From positions 682,001 through 746,000 of the forward strand of contig CBDHDJ010000002.1 in the NCBI GenBank assembly GCA_965261645.1: DNA of 64,000 nt, given 5' to 3'. Source of the DNA: CBDHDJ01 sp965261645 (lineage in GTDB: Bacteria; Pseudomonadota; Alphaproteobacteria; SHVV01). A program made the position numbers and the translations under genes. The notes beneath the pieces are model-generated. The model did not search any database, had not been told where the DNA came from, and was given only the letters and a program-made list of their open reading frames with translations. This document shows, piece after piece, positions 25,851 through 34,750 of this stretch (positions are counted from its first letter, which is position 1; every line of letters begins with the position of its first letter).

Positions 25851-26645
25851 TCAGATGATCTCGATCAGGGCGTCGAGCACCTGATCGGGCCGCTCCGCCA
25901 TCATCATATGGCCGCAGCCGGGTATGATGACCGTCTCGACGCCGGCGATCGCCGTGGCGAGGCTGCTGGCACCTGCGGCGGGCGTCATGCGGTCCCGCTC
26001 ACCGAGCAGTAACAATGTCGGACATTGGACGCGCGCCGCCGCGTCCAAACCCCCGTCATAGGCCTCGCAAGCGGCGAGGTCGGTGAACAGCACGTGCTCA
26101 CCGGCGCGTTCGAGCAACCTCAGCGTCCCGCCCGCGAGCCACAACCCCGGCGCGCGCGCGCCACCGATCTGCGCCCGGCGGCCATGGCCCCAGCCCGTGA
26201 CGAGGTCGAGCGCGTGGTGATCGCCGGCCTCGGCGCTGATCATCAGATCGGGGTGCACCGCCATGGGCAGGGCCATAGCGAGCAAAGCCAGAGCCCACAC
26301 GTGCTCGGGCCGCCCGGCCGCCGCCTCGAGGGCGACGAGCGACCCCATGCTGTGACCGACCAGCGCCGCCTGCTCGATGCCGGCAGCCTCCATGGCGCGA
26401 TGGAGCCAGCCCGCCAGGTCGGGCACCGTGGTGAGCGGCGGCCCTTCGGAGCGGCCATGCCCGGGCAGGTCGGGGGCCAGCACGCGGCGCCCGTGGTGGG
26501 CGAAATAGCGCGCCTGCAACGACCAAACCGTGTGGTCCATCGCCGCGCCATGAACGAACAGCACGGCCGGCTGGTCATCCGCCGGCGTTCGCCCCCCGGT
26601 CGCCGCGTAAACCCGCTTGCCGTCGACGAGGAGGTCCACGGTCAC
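25851..26645 (-). CDS. Alpha/beta hydrolase
   Basis: Soluble alpha/beta hydrolase of 264 residues. The oxyanion region is FVHGAAMDHTVW (about 30-41), the strand LAPDLPGHGRSEG follows, the nucleophile elbow is VGHSMGS (about 96-102) and the catalytic histidine is in IPGCGHMMMAERP (about 240-252). Start GTG 26645 overlaps the metY stop in GTGA, so translation is coupled. It resembles esterases and homoserine-acetyltransferase-like folds, but the substrate is unknown; coupling with metY might hint at sulfur or acyl-ester metabolism. Confidence 0.85.
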   Translation of the reverse strand: MTVDLLVDGKRVYAATGGRTPADDQPAVLFVHGAAMDHTVWSLQARYFAHHGRRVLAPDLPGHGRSEGPPLTTVPDLAGWLHRAMEAAGIEQAALVGHSMGSLVALEAAAGRPEHVWALALLAMALPMAVHPDLMISAEAGDHHALDLVTGWGHGRRAQIGGARAPGLWLAGGTLRLLERAGEHVLFTDLAACEAYDGGLDAAARVQCPTLLLLGERDRMTPAAGASSLATAIAGVETVIIPGCGHMMMAERPDQVLDALIEII

Positions 26646-27937
26646 ACCTTTTGCGAGGCGCGCAGCGCTTGACCGAGGTCGGCGATCAGATCGTCCGGGT
26701 CCTCGAGGCCTATCGACAGGCGCACCAGATCATCGCTGATTCCCGCCGCTTCGAGCGCCGCCGCGTCCATCTGCTGATGAGTGGTGCTCGCCGGGTGAAT
26801 GACCAGCGATTTGGCGTCACCGACATTGGCGAGGTGGGAAAACAATCCGAGGCTCTCGATGAACCGCCGGCCGGCGCTCCGCCCGCCCTTGATGCCGAAG
26901 CTGAACACCGCGCCACAGCCCTTGGGCAGGAGGCGGCTGGCCAGCTCGTAATCGGGATGCTCGGGGAGTTCGGGATAGACGACCCACTCGACCGCCTCGG
27001 CGGCGTGGAGGAAGGCGACCACGTGGCGCGTGTTTTCGGTGTGACGCGCCATGCGGATGGGCAGGGTCTCCACGCCCTGGAGGATATGGAAGGCGGTCGT
27101 CGGGCTCATACACGCGCCGAAATCCCGCACGCCTTCCGCGCGCGCCCGCATGATGAAGGCTTGCGGCCCGAATTCTTCGGCGAAATCGAGGCCGTGATAG
27201 CCGGCATAGGGCTCGGTCAGGGTGGGAAAGCGGCCCGAGGCCTCCCAGTCGAAGGTCCCGCCATCGACGATCAGGCCGCCGATGGCCACGCCGTGCCCAC
27301 CGAGGAACTTGGTCGCCGAGTGCACGATGAGATCGGCGCCGAGGTCGAACGGGCGGCAGAGATAGGGCGTGGTGAAGGTGGAATCGATCATCAGCGGCAG
27401 CCCGGCGGCGTGCGCCACCGCGGCGACGGCCGGCATGTCGAGCACCTCGAGGCCGGGATTGCCCAGCGTCTCGGCGAACACCAGGCGGGTCTCGGGACGG
27501 ATCGCGCGCTGAAAGGCATCGACATCGCGCGGGTCGACGAAACTCGTGGTAATGCCGAAGCGCGGCAGCGTGTGAGTGAACAGGTTGTGCGAACCGCCGT
27601 AGATGGAGGCCGAGGAGACGATATGCCCGCCGGTTCCCATCAGCGTGGCTACGCCGAGGTGGAGCGCGGCCTGGCCACTCGCCGTGGCGAGCGCACCGAC
27701 GCCGCCTTCGAGGGCGGCCAGGCGCTCTTCCAAGACCGCGGTGGTGGGATTGGAGATCCGCGAGTAGATGTGGCCCGAGCGCTCGAGGTTAAAGAGCGAG
27801 GCCGCATAATCGGTATCGGGAAAGACATAGGAGGTGGTCTGGTAGATCGGCACCGCCCGCGCGCCGGTCGCCGGATCCGGCTGCTGGCCCGCGTGCACGC
27901 TCAGGCTGTCGAAACGCAGGAATCTCGGATCGGCCAT
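26642..27937 (-). CDS. metY: O-acetylhomoserine aminocarboxypropyltransferase
   Basis: PLP enzyme of the Cys/Met metabolism family, 431 residues, making homocysteine from O-acetylhomoserine and sulfide. It begins RFDSLSVHAGQQPDPATGARA with YQTTSYVF; the PLP lysine is in DLIVHSATKFLGGHG (about 205-219), and the C-terminus has SLVIHPASTTHQQ and VRLSIGLEDPDDLIADL. Start ATG 27937 chosen on family N-terminus. No SAM-II riboswitch was found upstream. It is followed directly by a coupled hydrolase. Confidence 0.93.
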   Translation of the reverse strand: MADPRFLRFDSLSVHAGQQPDPATGARAVPIYQTTSYVFPDTDYAASLFNLERSGHIYSRISNPTTAVLEERLAALEGGVGALATASGQAALHLGVATLMGTGGHIVSSASIYGGSHNLFTHTLPRFGITTSFVDPRDVDAFQRAIRPETRLVFAETLGNPGLEVLDMPAVAAVAHAAGLPLMIDSTFTTPYLCRPFDLGADLIVHSATKFLGGHGVAIGGLIVDGGTFDWEASGRFPTLTEPYAGYHGLDFAEEFGPQAFIMRARAEGVRDFGACMSPTTAFHILQGVETLPIRMARHTENTRHVVAFLHAAEAVEWVVYPELPEHPDYELASRLLPKGCGAVFSFGIKGGRSAGRRFIESLGLFSHLANVGDAKSLVIHPASTTHQQMDAAALEAAGISDDLVRLSIGLEDPDDLIADLGQALRASQKV

Positions 27938-28017
27938 GGTGCGCCCCGCCTTTGTGGAGTTTGTACTGAGGGCGACCCTACACGGGCTCTCGGGCCATGA
28001 ACAAGCTGGGCGCTGGC

Positions 28018-28112
28018 AAAAAAAGAGCCGCCCCAAAGGGCGGCTCGAGTTAACAGGGAGGTATCGAACAGACTGGAGGATGCAGACGGTAATTCGTTCG
28101 CAGAACTTACCG
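28018..28112 (-). terminator. Stem-loop pair ending in Rho-independent terminator (or small RNA)
   Basis: Read on the minus strand: a hairpin CGGTAA...TTACCG with inner GTTC/GAAC (28087-28112), a linker with two C-rich segments (ATCCTCC and ACCTCCC), then a 9-bp GAGCCGCCC/GGGCGGCTC stem and seven T (28018-28046). It would end the redox operon that stood to the right before IS3 entered. The C-rich, anti-ribosome-site motifs also resemble alphaproteobacterial trans-acting small RNAs, so a small RNA is possible. Confidence 0.6.
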
Positions 28113-28263
28113 TGACACGGAGCATAGGCGGCAAAGGCTTATCCCTCTGCATCCGGTAACGCAATATGAGGGGGCTTGTCTGACGTCAGGGCCTTTGGGA
28201 CAAATTGAGGTAATTGCATACCGGAGGATTTCTGGCTCATCGTAGTGACCGAAGGGAACGAAG

Positions 28264-28638
28264 ATGAGACAGAAATCAATGAGCAAGAACGACCCGGCGG
28301 AGGGAACGGTTCGGGATATTCGCCGCAAGACACGCAAGCAGTATACGGCTGAGGAGAAGATCCGGATCGTGGTGTCGGGCCTGCGCGGCGAGGAGAGCAT
28401 CGCCGCCTTGTGCCGCCGCGAGGGCATCGCCGAGGGTCTGTATTACAGCTGGTCGAAAGAGTTTTTGGAAGCGGGCAAGAAGCGGCTCGCCGGCGACACC
28501 GGGCGCCAAGCGACCTCGGGCGAGGTTAAAGGCCTGCGCCAGGAGATGCGCGACTTGAAGGAGTTGGTCGCCGAACTTTCGCTGGAGAACCGGCTTCTCA
28601 AAAAAAACATGATCGGGCATGGGGGAGACGAGGAATGA
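28264..28638 (+). CDS. IS3 family transposase OrfA
   Basis: 124-residue helix-turn-helix protein (KQYTAEEKIRIVVSGLRGEE, LCRREGIAEGLYYSWSKEF) with a C-terminal leucine-zipper-like segment (MRDLKELVAELSLENRLLKK). It overlaps orfB in ATGA. The eight-A run ending in C (28600-28608) contains the slippery heptamer A AAA AAC in the right phase for a -1 shift into orfB, the usual way IS3 elements make OrfAB. Confidence 0.9.
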   Translation: MRQKSMSKNDPAEGTVRDIRRKTRKQYTAEEKIRIVVSGLRGEESIAALCRREGIAEGLYYSWSKEFLEAGKKRLAGDTGRQATSGEVKGLRQEMRDLKELVAELSLENRLLKKNMIGHGGDEE

Positions 28639-29633
28639 GGTATCCCGCATCCGAGAAGCTGGAGATCATCCGCCTGGTCGAGCAGTCCCACCTGGGCGTC
28701 GGGTCCACTTTGGACAAGCTGGGCATTCCGAAGACCACCTTTTATCGCTGGTACGATCGCTTTCTGGCCTTTGGCGACGCCGGTCTTGAGGATCGCAACA
28801 GCAGCCCAGGCCGGGTGTGGAACCGGATCCCGGATGATGTCCGGGGGCAGATCATCGATCTTGCCCTGGAGGAGACGCAACTGTCGCCCCGGGAACTGGC
28901 CGTCAGGTTTACGGACACCAGGGGCTACTTTGTCTCGGAAGCCTCGGTTTACCGGCTTCTCAAGGCCCACGACCTGATCACAAGCCCCGCTTTCGTGGTC
29001 ATCAAGGCAGCCGATGAGTTCCGCGACAAGACCACGGCGCCGAACCAGCTGTGGCAGACCGACTTCACCTATCTCAAGGTCATCGGCTGGGGCTGGTTTT
29101 ACCTGTCGACCATCCTGGACGACTATTCCCGCTACATCATTGCTTGGAAGCTCTGCACCAACATGACGGCGGACGATGTGACGGCAACACTGAAGTTGGC
29201 GCTAGAAGCCTCAGGCTGCAATCGCGCCAATGTCGTCCACAAGCCGAAGCTGCTCAGCGACAACGGCTCGTCCTATATCTCCGGCGATCTGGCTGAATGG
29301 CTCGAGGACCACGGTATGGATCACGTTCGGGGCGCACCGTATCACCCGCAAACCCAGGGCAAGATCGAGCGCTGGCATCAAACGCTGAAGAACCGGATCC
29401 TGTTTGAAAATTATTATCTACCCGGCGATCTCGAAAACCAGATCAGCGCCTTCGTCGATCACTACAACAACCAACGCTACCACGAGAGCATCGGCAACGT
29501 AACTCCAGCCGACGCCTACTTTGGACGCCACACCGCCATCATCGAAAAGAGAAAAAAGATCAAAAAACTGACCCCCCAAAACCGCCGCTTGAACCTTGCC
29601 TATCCGGTTAACGCCGATGACCGCTACATGTAG
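28635..29633 (+). CDS. IS3 family transposase OrfB, C-terminus altered by IS1595
   Basis: Integrase-like (rve) DDE protein of 332 residues as it stands. The core has WQTDFTYLKV (first D), DDYSRYIIAW, LLSDNGSSYIS (second D) and HPQTQGKIERWHQTLK (final E). The last residues LAYPVNADDRYM are encoded by the IS1595 end. Joining the sequence across IS1595 gives the original end RRLNHQSQAA, so only the tail has changed and catalytic residues are kept. Confidence 0.9.
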   Translation: MRYPASEKLEIIRLVEQSHLGVGSTLDKLGIPKTTFYRWYDRFLAFGDAGLEDRNSSPGRVWNRIPDDVRGQIIDLALEETQLSPRELAVRFTDTRGYFVSEASVYRLLKAHDLITSPAFVVIKAADEFRDKTTAPNQLWQTDFTYLKVIGWGWFYLSTILDDYSRYIIAWKLCTNMTADDVTATLKLALEASGCNRANVVHKPKLLSDNGSSYISGDLAEWLEDHGMDHVRGAPYHPQTQGKIERWHQTLKNRILFENYYLPGDLENQISAFVDHYNNQRYHESIGNVTPADAYFGRHTAIIEKRKKIKKLTPQNRRLNLAYPVNADDRYM

Positions 29634-30699
29634 GGTGCCGCCACTCTCCCGAGTAAAGCTCGGCATAGGTTGGAGCAGAGGTGTCGCCCGCGATGCCGAG
29701 CAATGAGCGGAAGGCGTTGAACGGGTAGAACCGCCTGTTGAAGCGGAAGGTGAACTCGTTGAGGTAGGCTTGTAGGTGCTGGTGGCTAACGCCGTGGTGG
29801 ATACCGATCAGCCACGTCTTCAGGTTGGCGAAAACCAGATGGATGATCGGCAGGTATTGCTCGGCAACCTCTGGATCACCACACTCGGCAACAGCGAAGT
29901 GCTCATAGCCGCGCTTACCGAGGCCAGCATAGCCGCTCCAATCGTCAGTAACGATCAGCGATCCCGGCGCGACGGTGCTCTCGACGAACCCACAGAGCGA
30001 CTCGGCGCTACGGTCGAGCACGACGGCGAGCCGAACGCGTCCGGCATAGCGTCCGTCTTTCCGGTTGTCGAGCTTGGTGCCCGGCTTTCGATGACGCACC
30101 TCGATGGCACAGGAGACGGGAACCTTGTGGTGAACACCACGGCCTTCCCTACGCGTTCGCCCGCCAACCCAGGTTTCGTCCACCTCAACATGGTTCTTGG
30201 GCTGTCCACCGATCCTGTCTTGGTTGGGCCGCACCATGCCCGAGCGGAGCTTGTGGAGAATTTGAAAGGCCGTCTCGTAGCGCGAAAGACCAAGTTGCCG
30301 CTGAAACTGCACGGCGGACATGCCGGGCGTCTGACTGGCGACCAGATAAGCGGCCCAGAACCAGACGTTCAGCGGAGTGTGGCTACGCTCCATCACTGTT
30401 CCCACCGTCAGCCCGGTGTTCTGGCGGCACTTGCGGCAGCGCAGGACGCCAGGGCGGTTTTCAAAGTGGAACGGCTCTCCCGCCGTGCCGCAGTGCGGGC
30501 AGGCAAAGCCGTCTCCCCAGCGGGCTTTCTCCAGGTAGGCGGCGCAGGCCGCATCATCGGGGAAAAGTCGCTGGAACTCGGGTAGCGAATGCGGGAATGG
30601 GAGATCGGCGCGGTCGAGAACATCCATGGCGCGCTCCCCTATATCCGGTTTGCGCCCATTCTAGCCCTAGTGGGTGTGGGTGTAAACCGGATAGGCAAG
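29595..30699 (-). mobile_element. IS1595 family insertion sequence, copy 1
   Basis: 1105 bp element bounded by perfect inverted repeats CTTGCCTATCCGGTT (29595-29609) and AACCGGATAGGCAAG (30685-30699). The 8-bp target duplication GCTTGAAC is at 29587-29594 and 30700-30707, the normal length for IS1595. It sits in the end of IS3 orfB. The transposase is nearly identical to that of copy 2 at 60.5 kb, so both are recent. Confidence 0.93.
29608..30627 (-). CDS. IS1595 family transposase (copy 1)
   Basis: 339-residue transposase. The N-terminal zinc ribbon has CPHCG (about 43-47) and CRKC (about 63-66), followed by an ISXO2-like DDE core: VEVDETWVGGR (first D, about 148-158), VTDDWSGYAGL (second D, about 226-236) and the asparagine/histidine-rich GIHHGVSHQHLQAYLNEF that holds the last acidic residue. 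The stop TAA (29608-29610) lies within the inner end of the terminal repeat. Intact. Confidence 0.92.
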   Translation of the reverse strand: MDVLDRADLPFPHSLPEFQRLFPDDAACAAYLEKARWGDGFACPHCGTAGEPFHFENRPGVLRCRKCRQNTGLTVGTVMERSHTPLNVWFWAAYLVASQTPGMSAVQFQRQLGLSRYETAFQILHKLRSGMVRPNQDRIGGQPKNHVEVDETWVGGRTRREGRGVHHKVPVSCAIEVRHRKPGTKLDNRKDGRYAGRVRLAVVLDRSAESLCGFVESTVAPGSLIVTDDWSGYAGLGKRGYEHFAVAECGDPEVAEQYLPIIHLVFANLKTWLIGIHHGVSHQHLQAYLNEFTFRFNRRFYPFNAFRSLLGIAGDTSAPTYAELYSGEWRHPTCSGHRR

Positions 30700-30760
30700 G
30701 CTTGAACCATCAAAGCCAAGCGGCTTAACATCAAACAAAGATGAGCCAGATCCTCCCTTA

Positions 30761-31667
30761 GAGGCCGTTTCGAAAGGGGTTGAGTGGCCGGTGTCGATGT
30801 GATTCCAAGGAGGTTGCTGAGACCGATATGGAGCCGCCATGTGGACGCCGACCACCCGAGAGCAGCATAGCCGCAAGACGCTGCGTTATCAGACTGATTT
30901 GACCGATGCGGAGTGGGTTGTGATCGAGCCTCATTTGCCTCCGGCTCATGGCACGGGACGGCCCCGGTCATGGCCGATGCGAGAGATCGTCAACGGCATT
31001 TTCTACGTGATGCGGGCTGGCTGCCCTTGGCGCTTGCTGCCAAGCGATTTGCCACCGTGGGGCACGATCTATCGCTGGTTCGCCAAGTTCCGCGACGACG
31101 GCCTCCTTGAGAAGATCAATCACTCTCTGGTCATGGCCGATCGCGAGCGGGTCGGACGCGAGGCCAGCCCGAGCGGCGCGATTATCGACAGCCAGAGCGT
31201 CAAGACAACCGAGGCTGGTGGCCCCCGCGGCTACGATGCGGGCAAGAAGATCAAGGGGCGCAAGCGCCACGCGCTGGTCGACACCGACGGGCGCGGCCTC
31301 GTGCTCGAGGCGCATCCGGCGAGTATCCAGGACCGCGATGGTGGCGGGTCGCTGCTGTGCGCCTCACGCGGCTCGTTTCCGTTCATCGAGAAGGTCTTTG
31401 CCGACAGCGGCTACGCCGGCGAGAAGGTCGCCACGGCCACCGTGATCGCCGTCGAGATCGTGCGCAAAAGCCCCGATCAGGTCGGCTTCGCCGTCCAACC
31501 GCGCCGCTGGGTCGTGGAGCGCTTCTTCGCCTGGATCAACCGCAACCGGCGACTGGCAAAGGACTTCGAGGCCACCATCGCCTCGGCCCGCGCCTTCCTC
31601 TACGCCGCCTCCGTCATGCTCCTCGTCCGCAGATTGGCCCGAGCCGCATGACTTTCGAAACCGACTC
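30761..31667 (+). mobile_element. IS5 family insertion sequence
   Basis: 907 bp element with imperfect 16-bp ends GAGGCCGTTTCGAAAG (30761-30776) and CTTTCGAAACCGACTC (31652-31667), flanked by a TTA duplication (30758-30760 and 31668-31670). Such a 3-bp TNA duplication fits the IS1031/IS427 side of the IS5 family. It interrupts the right terminal repeat of the IS3 element. Confidence 0.9.
30839..31651 (+). CDS. IS5 family transposase
   Basis: 270-residue DDE transposase. The N-terminal domain has LTDAEWVVIEPHLPP and MRAGCPWRLLPSDLPPWGT; the core has IIDSQSVKTTEAGG (first D), VFADSGYAGEKV (second D) and WVVERFFAWINRNRRLAKDFE (final E). The frame is open from start to stop in one piece, without the frameshift seen in some group members. 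Intact. Confidence 0.92.
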   Translation: MWTPTTREQHSRKTLRYQTDLTDAEWVVIEPHLPPAHGTGRPRSWPMREIVNGIFYVMRAGCPWRLLPSDLPPWGTIYRWFAKFRDDGLLEKINHSLVMADRERVGREASPSGAIIDSQSVKTTEAGGPRGYDAGKKIKGRKRHALVDTDGRGLVLEAHPASIQDRDGGGSLLCASRGSFPFIEKVFADSGYAGEKVATATVIAVEIVRKSPDQVGFAVQPRRWVVERFFAWINRNRRLAKDFEATIASARAFLYAASVMLLVRRLARAA

Positions 31668-31831
31668 TTATGAAACACGCTCAACAGTCCCACTTGTTTT
31701 GATGACTGACAATTGCGCGCGGTCACGGTCACGAGGTGGCCGTAGCCTACGATCAGGCCGGCGATATAGAGACCGAGAAGGGCCAGGATCACAAATGCGG
31801 CGATGGTGATCGCAAGGTCCATGAAACGCTC

Positions 31832-33938
31832 CTAATCCGCTTGGCGTGTCGCGAGGTCCACAACTCGCCCTTCGCGATCACCCTGCGGCTCACCCGGCAT
31901 CGGCTCGGCGCGGCCGCTCGGCGCATCGCTCGCCACCGATCCGAGGTTGAAATGGGGCGCGTCCTTCATAGCGCTGGTGACTTTCGGATTGAGTCCGGGC
32001 TCCAGATGATACACGTGGCACAACTGACAGTCCTGGCGTATGCGGTCCGCGGCGTGGCACTGCGCGCAATTTTCTCTCTGCACGGAAAAGAAGTTGCTGG
32101 AATACGTCGTACTGTCGAAATCGTCGAACGAGGCCGGGTACTCCGCCGCGGCGTTGAGCTTGTGGCAAGTGGCGCAGCCAACCATGGGCGCCAGCATGCT
32201 CACGCCGTCGGGACTGACGAGGCGGATATGGGCGGCGTGGGAGTAGACGTCGAACGGGCGCACGGTATTTTCCTGGTAGGTCCACTCGAAGGCAAGCGTC
32301 CCTGTCTCATCGCCCGATGACGGGGTGGTGAGGGCGGACACCGCGTGGCACTTCGTGCAGGCACCGACGCCGTTCTTGGGATCGATCAGCTCATCACGCA
32401 GCGCCTCGGCGCGTTCGAGATCTTCCTCGTCTTAGGCCTGGTCCACGGCGGCCAACGCGAAGTCGAGCCATGCCCGGACGATGGGATCGCTGTGCCCGCC
32501 GGGGCGGTATTTAAGCTCGATGAAATCACCGTACCAGCCGGCGGCGGGAGGCTCCTGCGGCGCCTCATATTCCAGATTGGCGCCCCAGGCGCAGGCCACC
32601 CGTTGCGCCAATTCCGCGCCGAGGCCTTGGAGCATCGTGGCCGCCGCGTGCCGCGAGGTACGTTCGGCGAGGAGGTCCGTGAGCGGCGCCGTACCGTCTT
32701 CGGCCATGGCGAGGATCAACGCGCCCATGCGGGGACCATAATCATCGGGCTCGTCGGGGTAAACGCCCAGCAGATACGCGCCGATCGTCGAGAGAGTCTC
32801 ATCGGAAACCGAGAGATAGTCCTCCTCGATCTCGTCGGGATCGTCCCCCGCTATCACGGCGCCGAACTCGTCGGGCGTCAGCCCGCAGGCGGCGCGGATA
32901 TCGTCGCGCTCGAGCGGCTCCTCGAAGAATTCCGGAAGCATCAGGAACACCATATCGCAGGCCGCCATCTCCGTTGTGTGACACGCCGCGCAGGACTCCT
33001 CGAACCCCTTGGGCGGGACGTTCCGCTCGGCTGCGGCAATGGCATGACAATCGACACACGAATCGGGCGCCACGTCGGCGACGCGTTCATTATGTGAAAT
33101 GCACGTTGAAATGCTTCACGTGATCGAACCTGATCGAGGTGCGCCGGTCATGGGGATAATTTGGCGAGAATGGCGGATGCGCTTCATCGAAGGTAGCGAA
33201 TTTCACCTTGTGACAAGTTGCGCATTGGGCGCCGGAGAGCTGCGAGATATCGGCTTGGGCGCCCTTGTGCTCGGTATGACAGGCGTTGCAGGCAAGGCTA
33301 TCGACGGCCCAGCGGGGCTCCGATGCCGCACCGGCGCCCACGCCCAACGCCGCCAGCGTGAGGTTGTGCGGGTTGCGTTCGGGGCCCGTGAAGCTGTGGC
33401 ACTCGAGGCAGGTCGCGGTCATGTCGCTGGTCCGGAAGGCGCCGGCCAACCATTGCAGAGGTCCGCCACCATGCGCTTCGTGACAGGCGCCGCAGCCTTC
33501 CTTGCTGGTAAAATTGGCGTGGTCGCTGGTGAGGGGCCCGGCATCGGCAGCCCCGAAAGGGCCCACGCCCAACGTCCGGACATCGTGAAACGCGGCGATC
33601 AACGCCGCCACGGCAACGAGGGCGGCGAGCGCCATGATGCCGCGGTAATTACGCAGCGTGCGCCGCGGCACGCAGGGCGGCCGGTACTGGCTGCACGTGC
33701 CGTCGGGGCTCGGCCCCGCCGCTCAGCCGCCACCTTCCGATTCAGGCCGACTGCAGCTCCAATTGTCGCTGCGCTTCTGCGGCCGGCACTCGTAAAGACC
33801 GCCGCATTGACCGTCATGGCTCGGCCCCAACATGCAGGGCTTGTCCCACACCGCGCTGCGACCGCAGCGGTATTTGAGATTGGGCCGCTCGTAGCGGCTC
33901 CGATCATGGCGAAATCTCTCTTCGTCCTGGAGGGTCAC
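31832..33938 (-). pseudogene. Decaheme c-type cytochrome with N-terminal membrane anchor, multiply disrupted
   Basis: Repaired, about 702 codons. Order: a Cys-rich N-terminal part with two CxxGPSxDGxC-like repeats, a membrane helix (GIMALAALVAVAALIAAF), then ten CxxCH haem sites: CGACH, CLECH, CNACH, CATCH, CVDCH, CAACH, CTKCH, CATCH, CAQCH and CQLCH. Three lesions: TGA at 33723-33725, where the repeat expects Cys; an extra A (plus-strand T, about 33095) that shifts frame; and TAA at 32432-32434. Start GTG 33938 overlaps the cytochrome b stop. The product would carry electrons in the periplasm. Confidence 0.82.
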
Positions 33939-34750
33939 AGCGCGTAGCTATGAACAAGCAGGAAGTGCCATATGGACAGAACCACGACCGCCACCGCCAG
34001 CGGCACGTGTACCAGCAGCCAGAGCTTCATCAGGCCCTGCAGGGCATAGTGAACGTCGATCTGGTTCTTGACCCGGGCCAGGGCCTCGAGGGTCCTTAGA
34101 TACTCCCGCTCGGCATCGTTGAGATACCGCTCGACCGCTGCGCTTTGGTGGGCGAGCCACTGGTTCGAGCGCCGGCTGAACACGGCATGCGCGAAGAAGA
34201 ACCGCGGCTTGCGGAAGAACCAGCTCAACGTATCGAGATAGTACCTCGCCAAGGTGTCGCTGCCGGCCTTGTCGGTACATTCGAGGACGACACGCTCCGC
34301 CTCCTCGCGAATTTGGGCCACGCCCTGGGGGATGCGCTCGTAGATCACTTCGAAGCCCGACTGGGTGAGATAAACGGGGTAGATCTGCTGCATCAGGTAG
34401 CCGACGAGGCCCGATGCCGACAGCAGGTAAAACACCGCCGCGAACACCTGCTCGTACAGGCCGGTTGGCCAGACGGTGCCCGTATGCACCCAGAACAGCG
34501 CCACCGCCAGGACACCCCCGACGACATGAAGCCGCAGCCAATAGGAGGCTACGAACAGCGGCACCATCGACAAACGCTTGCGCGCATTGAACATGGCCAG
34601 CAGGATGATCAAGCCGAGCAGCCAGTAGCCGGTGCCGATCTCCGGCATACCCAGCCTCTCCTCGACCAGCCGCGCCTGGAAGAGAAGGAACACGAACACC
34701 GCGACGCTGAGAATCCCCAACAGGAGATACTGGATCGCCGCCGGCCTCAT
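33935..34750 (-). CDS. Membrane cytochrome b-like protein of redox operon
   Basis: 271 residues, with five likely membrane helices (about 5-25, 42-60, 72-95, 102-122 and 240-268). Histidines sit in or near helices (LRLHVVGGVL, ALFWVHTGTVW, LLVHVPLAVAV and IWHFLLVHSYAL), as expected for b-type haem ligands. It overlaps the ferredoxin gene and the cytochrome gene by four bases each, so the three formed one operon. It probably passed electrons between quinone, the ferredoxin subunit and the decaheme protein. Open frame intact, although both neighbours are broken. Confidence 0.7.
   Translation of the reverse strand: MRPAAIQYLLLGILSVAVFVFLLFQARLVEERLGMPEIGTGYWLLGLIILLAMFNARKRLSMVPLFVASYWLRLHVVGGVLAVALFWVHTGTVWPTGLYEQVFAAVFYLLSASGLVGYLMQQIYPVYLTQSGFEVIYERIPQGVAQIREEAERVVLECTDKAGSDTLARYYLDTLSWFFRKPRFFFAHAVFSRRSNQWLAHQSAAVERYLNDAEREYLRTLEALARVKNQIDVHYALQGLMKLWLLVHVPLAVAVVVLSIWHFLLVHSYAL

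Larger units (their letters stand above)
28196..31692 (+). mobile_element. IS3 family element carrying nested IS1595 and IS5 insertions
   Basis: Ends begin TGGGAC (28196) and finish GTCCCA (31692), with imperfect inverted repeats continuing inward (TTGAG, then GGAGGAT and TGGCTCATC on each side). CTT is duplicated at 28193-28195 and 31693-31695. Removing the two inner elements and their duplications leaves about 1.47 kb, a normal IS3 size. IS1595 entered the last codons of orfB; IS5 entered the right terminal repeat. Confidence 0.87.
28107..31822 (-). pseudogene. Small membrane protein gene split by IS3
   Basis: The start ATG is at 31822; the first 43 codons (to 31693) encode a protein with one membrane helix, MDLAITIAAFVILALLGLYI onward, then a short tail. 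IS3 with its CTT duplication interrupts it. Joined across the element, the frame continues from 28195 to a stop at 28107, giving 71 residues with a cysteine-rich end (YCVTGCRG, LCRLC). It lies nine bases after the decaheme cytochrome gene and looks like the last gene of that operon. I do not recognise the family; the C-terminal half is uncertain. Confidence 0.5.

Noticed and set aside
27938..28112. SAM-II riboswitch upstream of metY
   Set aside because: I looked for the short SAM-II pseudoknot pattern in the metY leader and did not find it; the only strong structure ends in a terminator 80 bases before the start.
33723..33725. Selenocysteine insertion at the TGA in the cytochrome gene
   Set aside because: No SECIS-like hairpin is obvious just after it, and the same gene carries a TAA and a frameshift, so nonsense decay is simpler.
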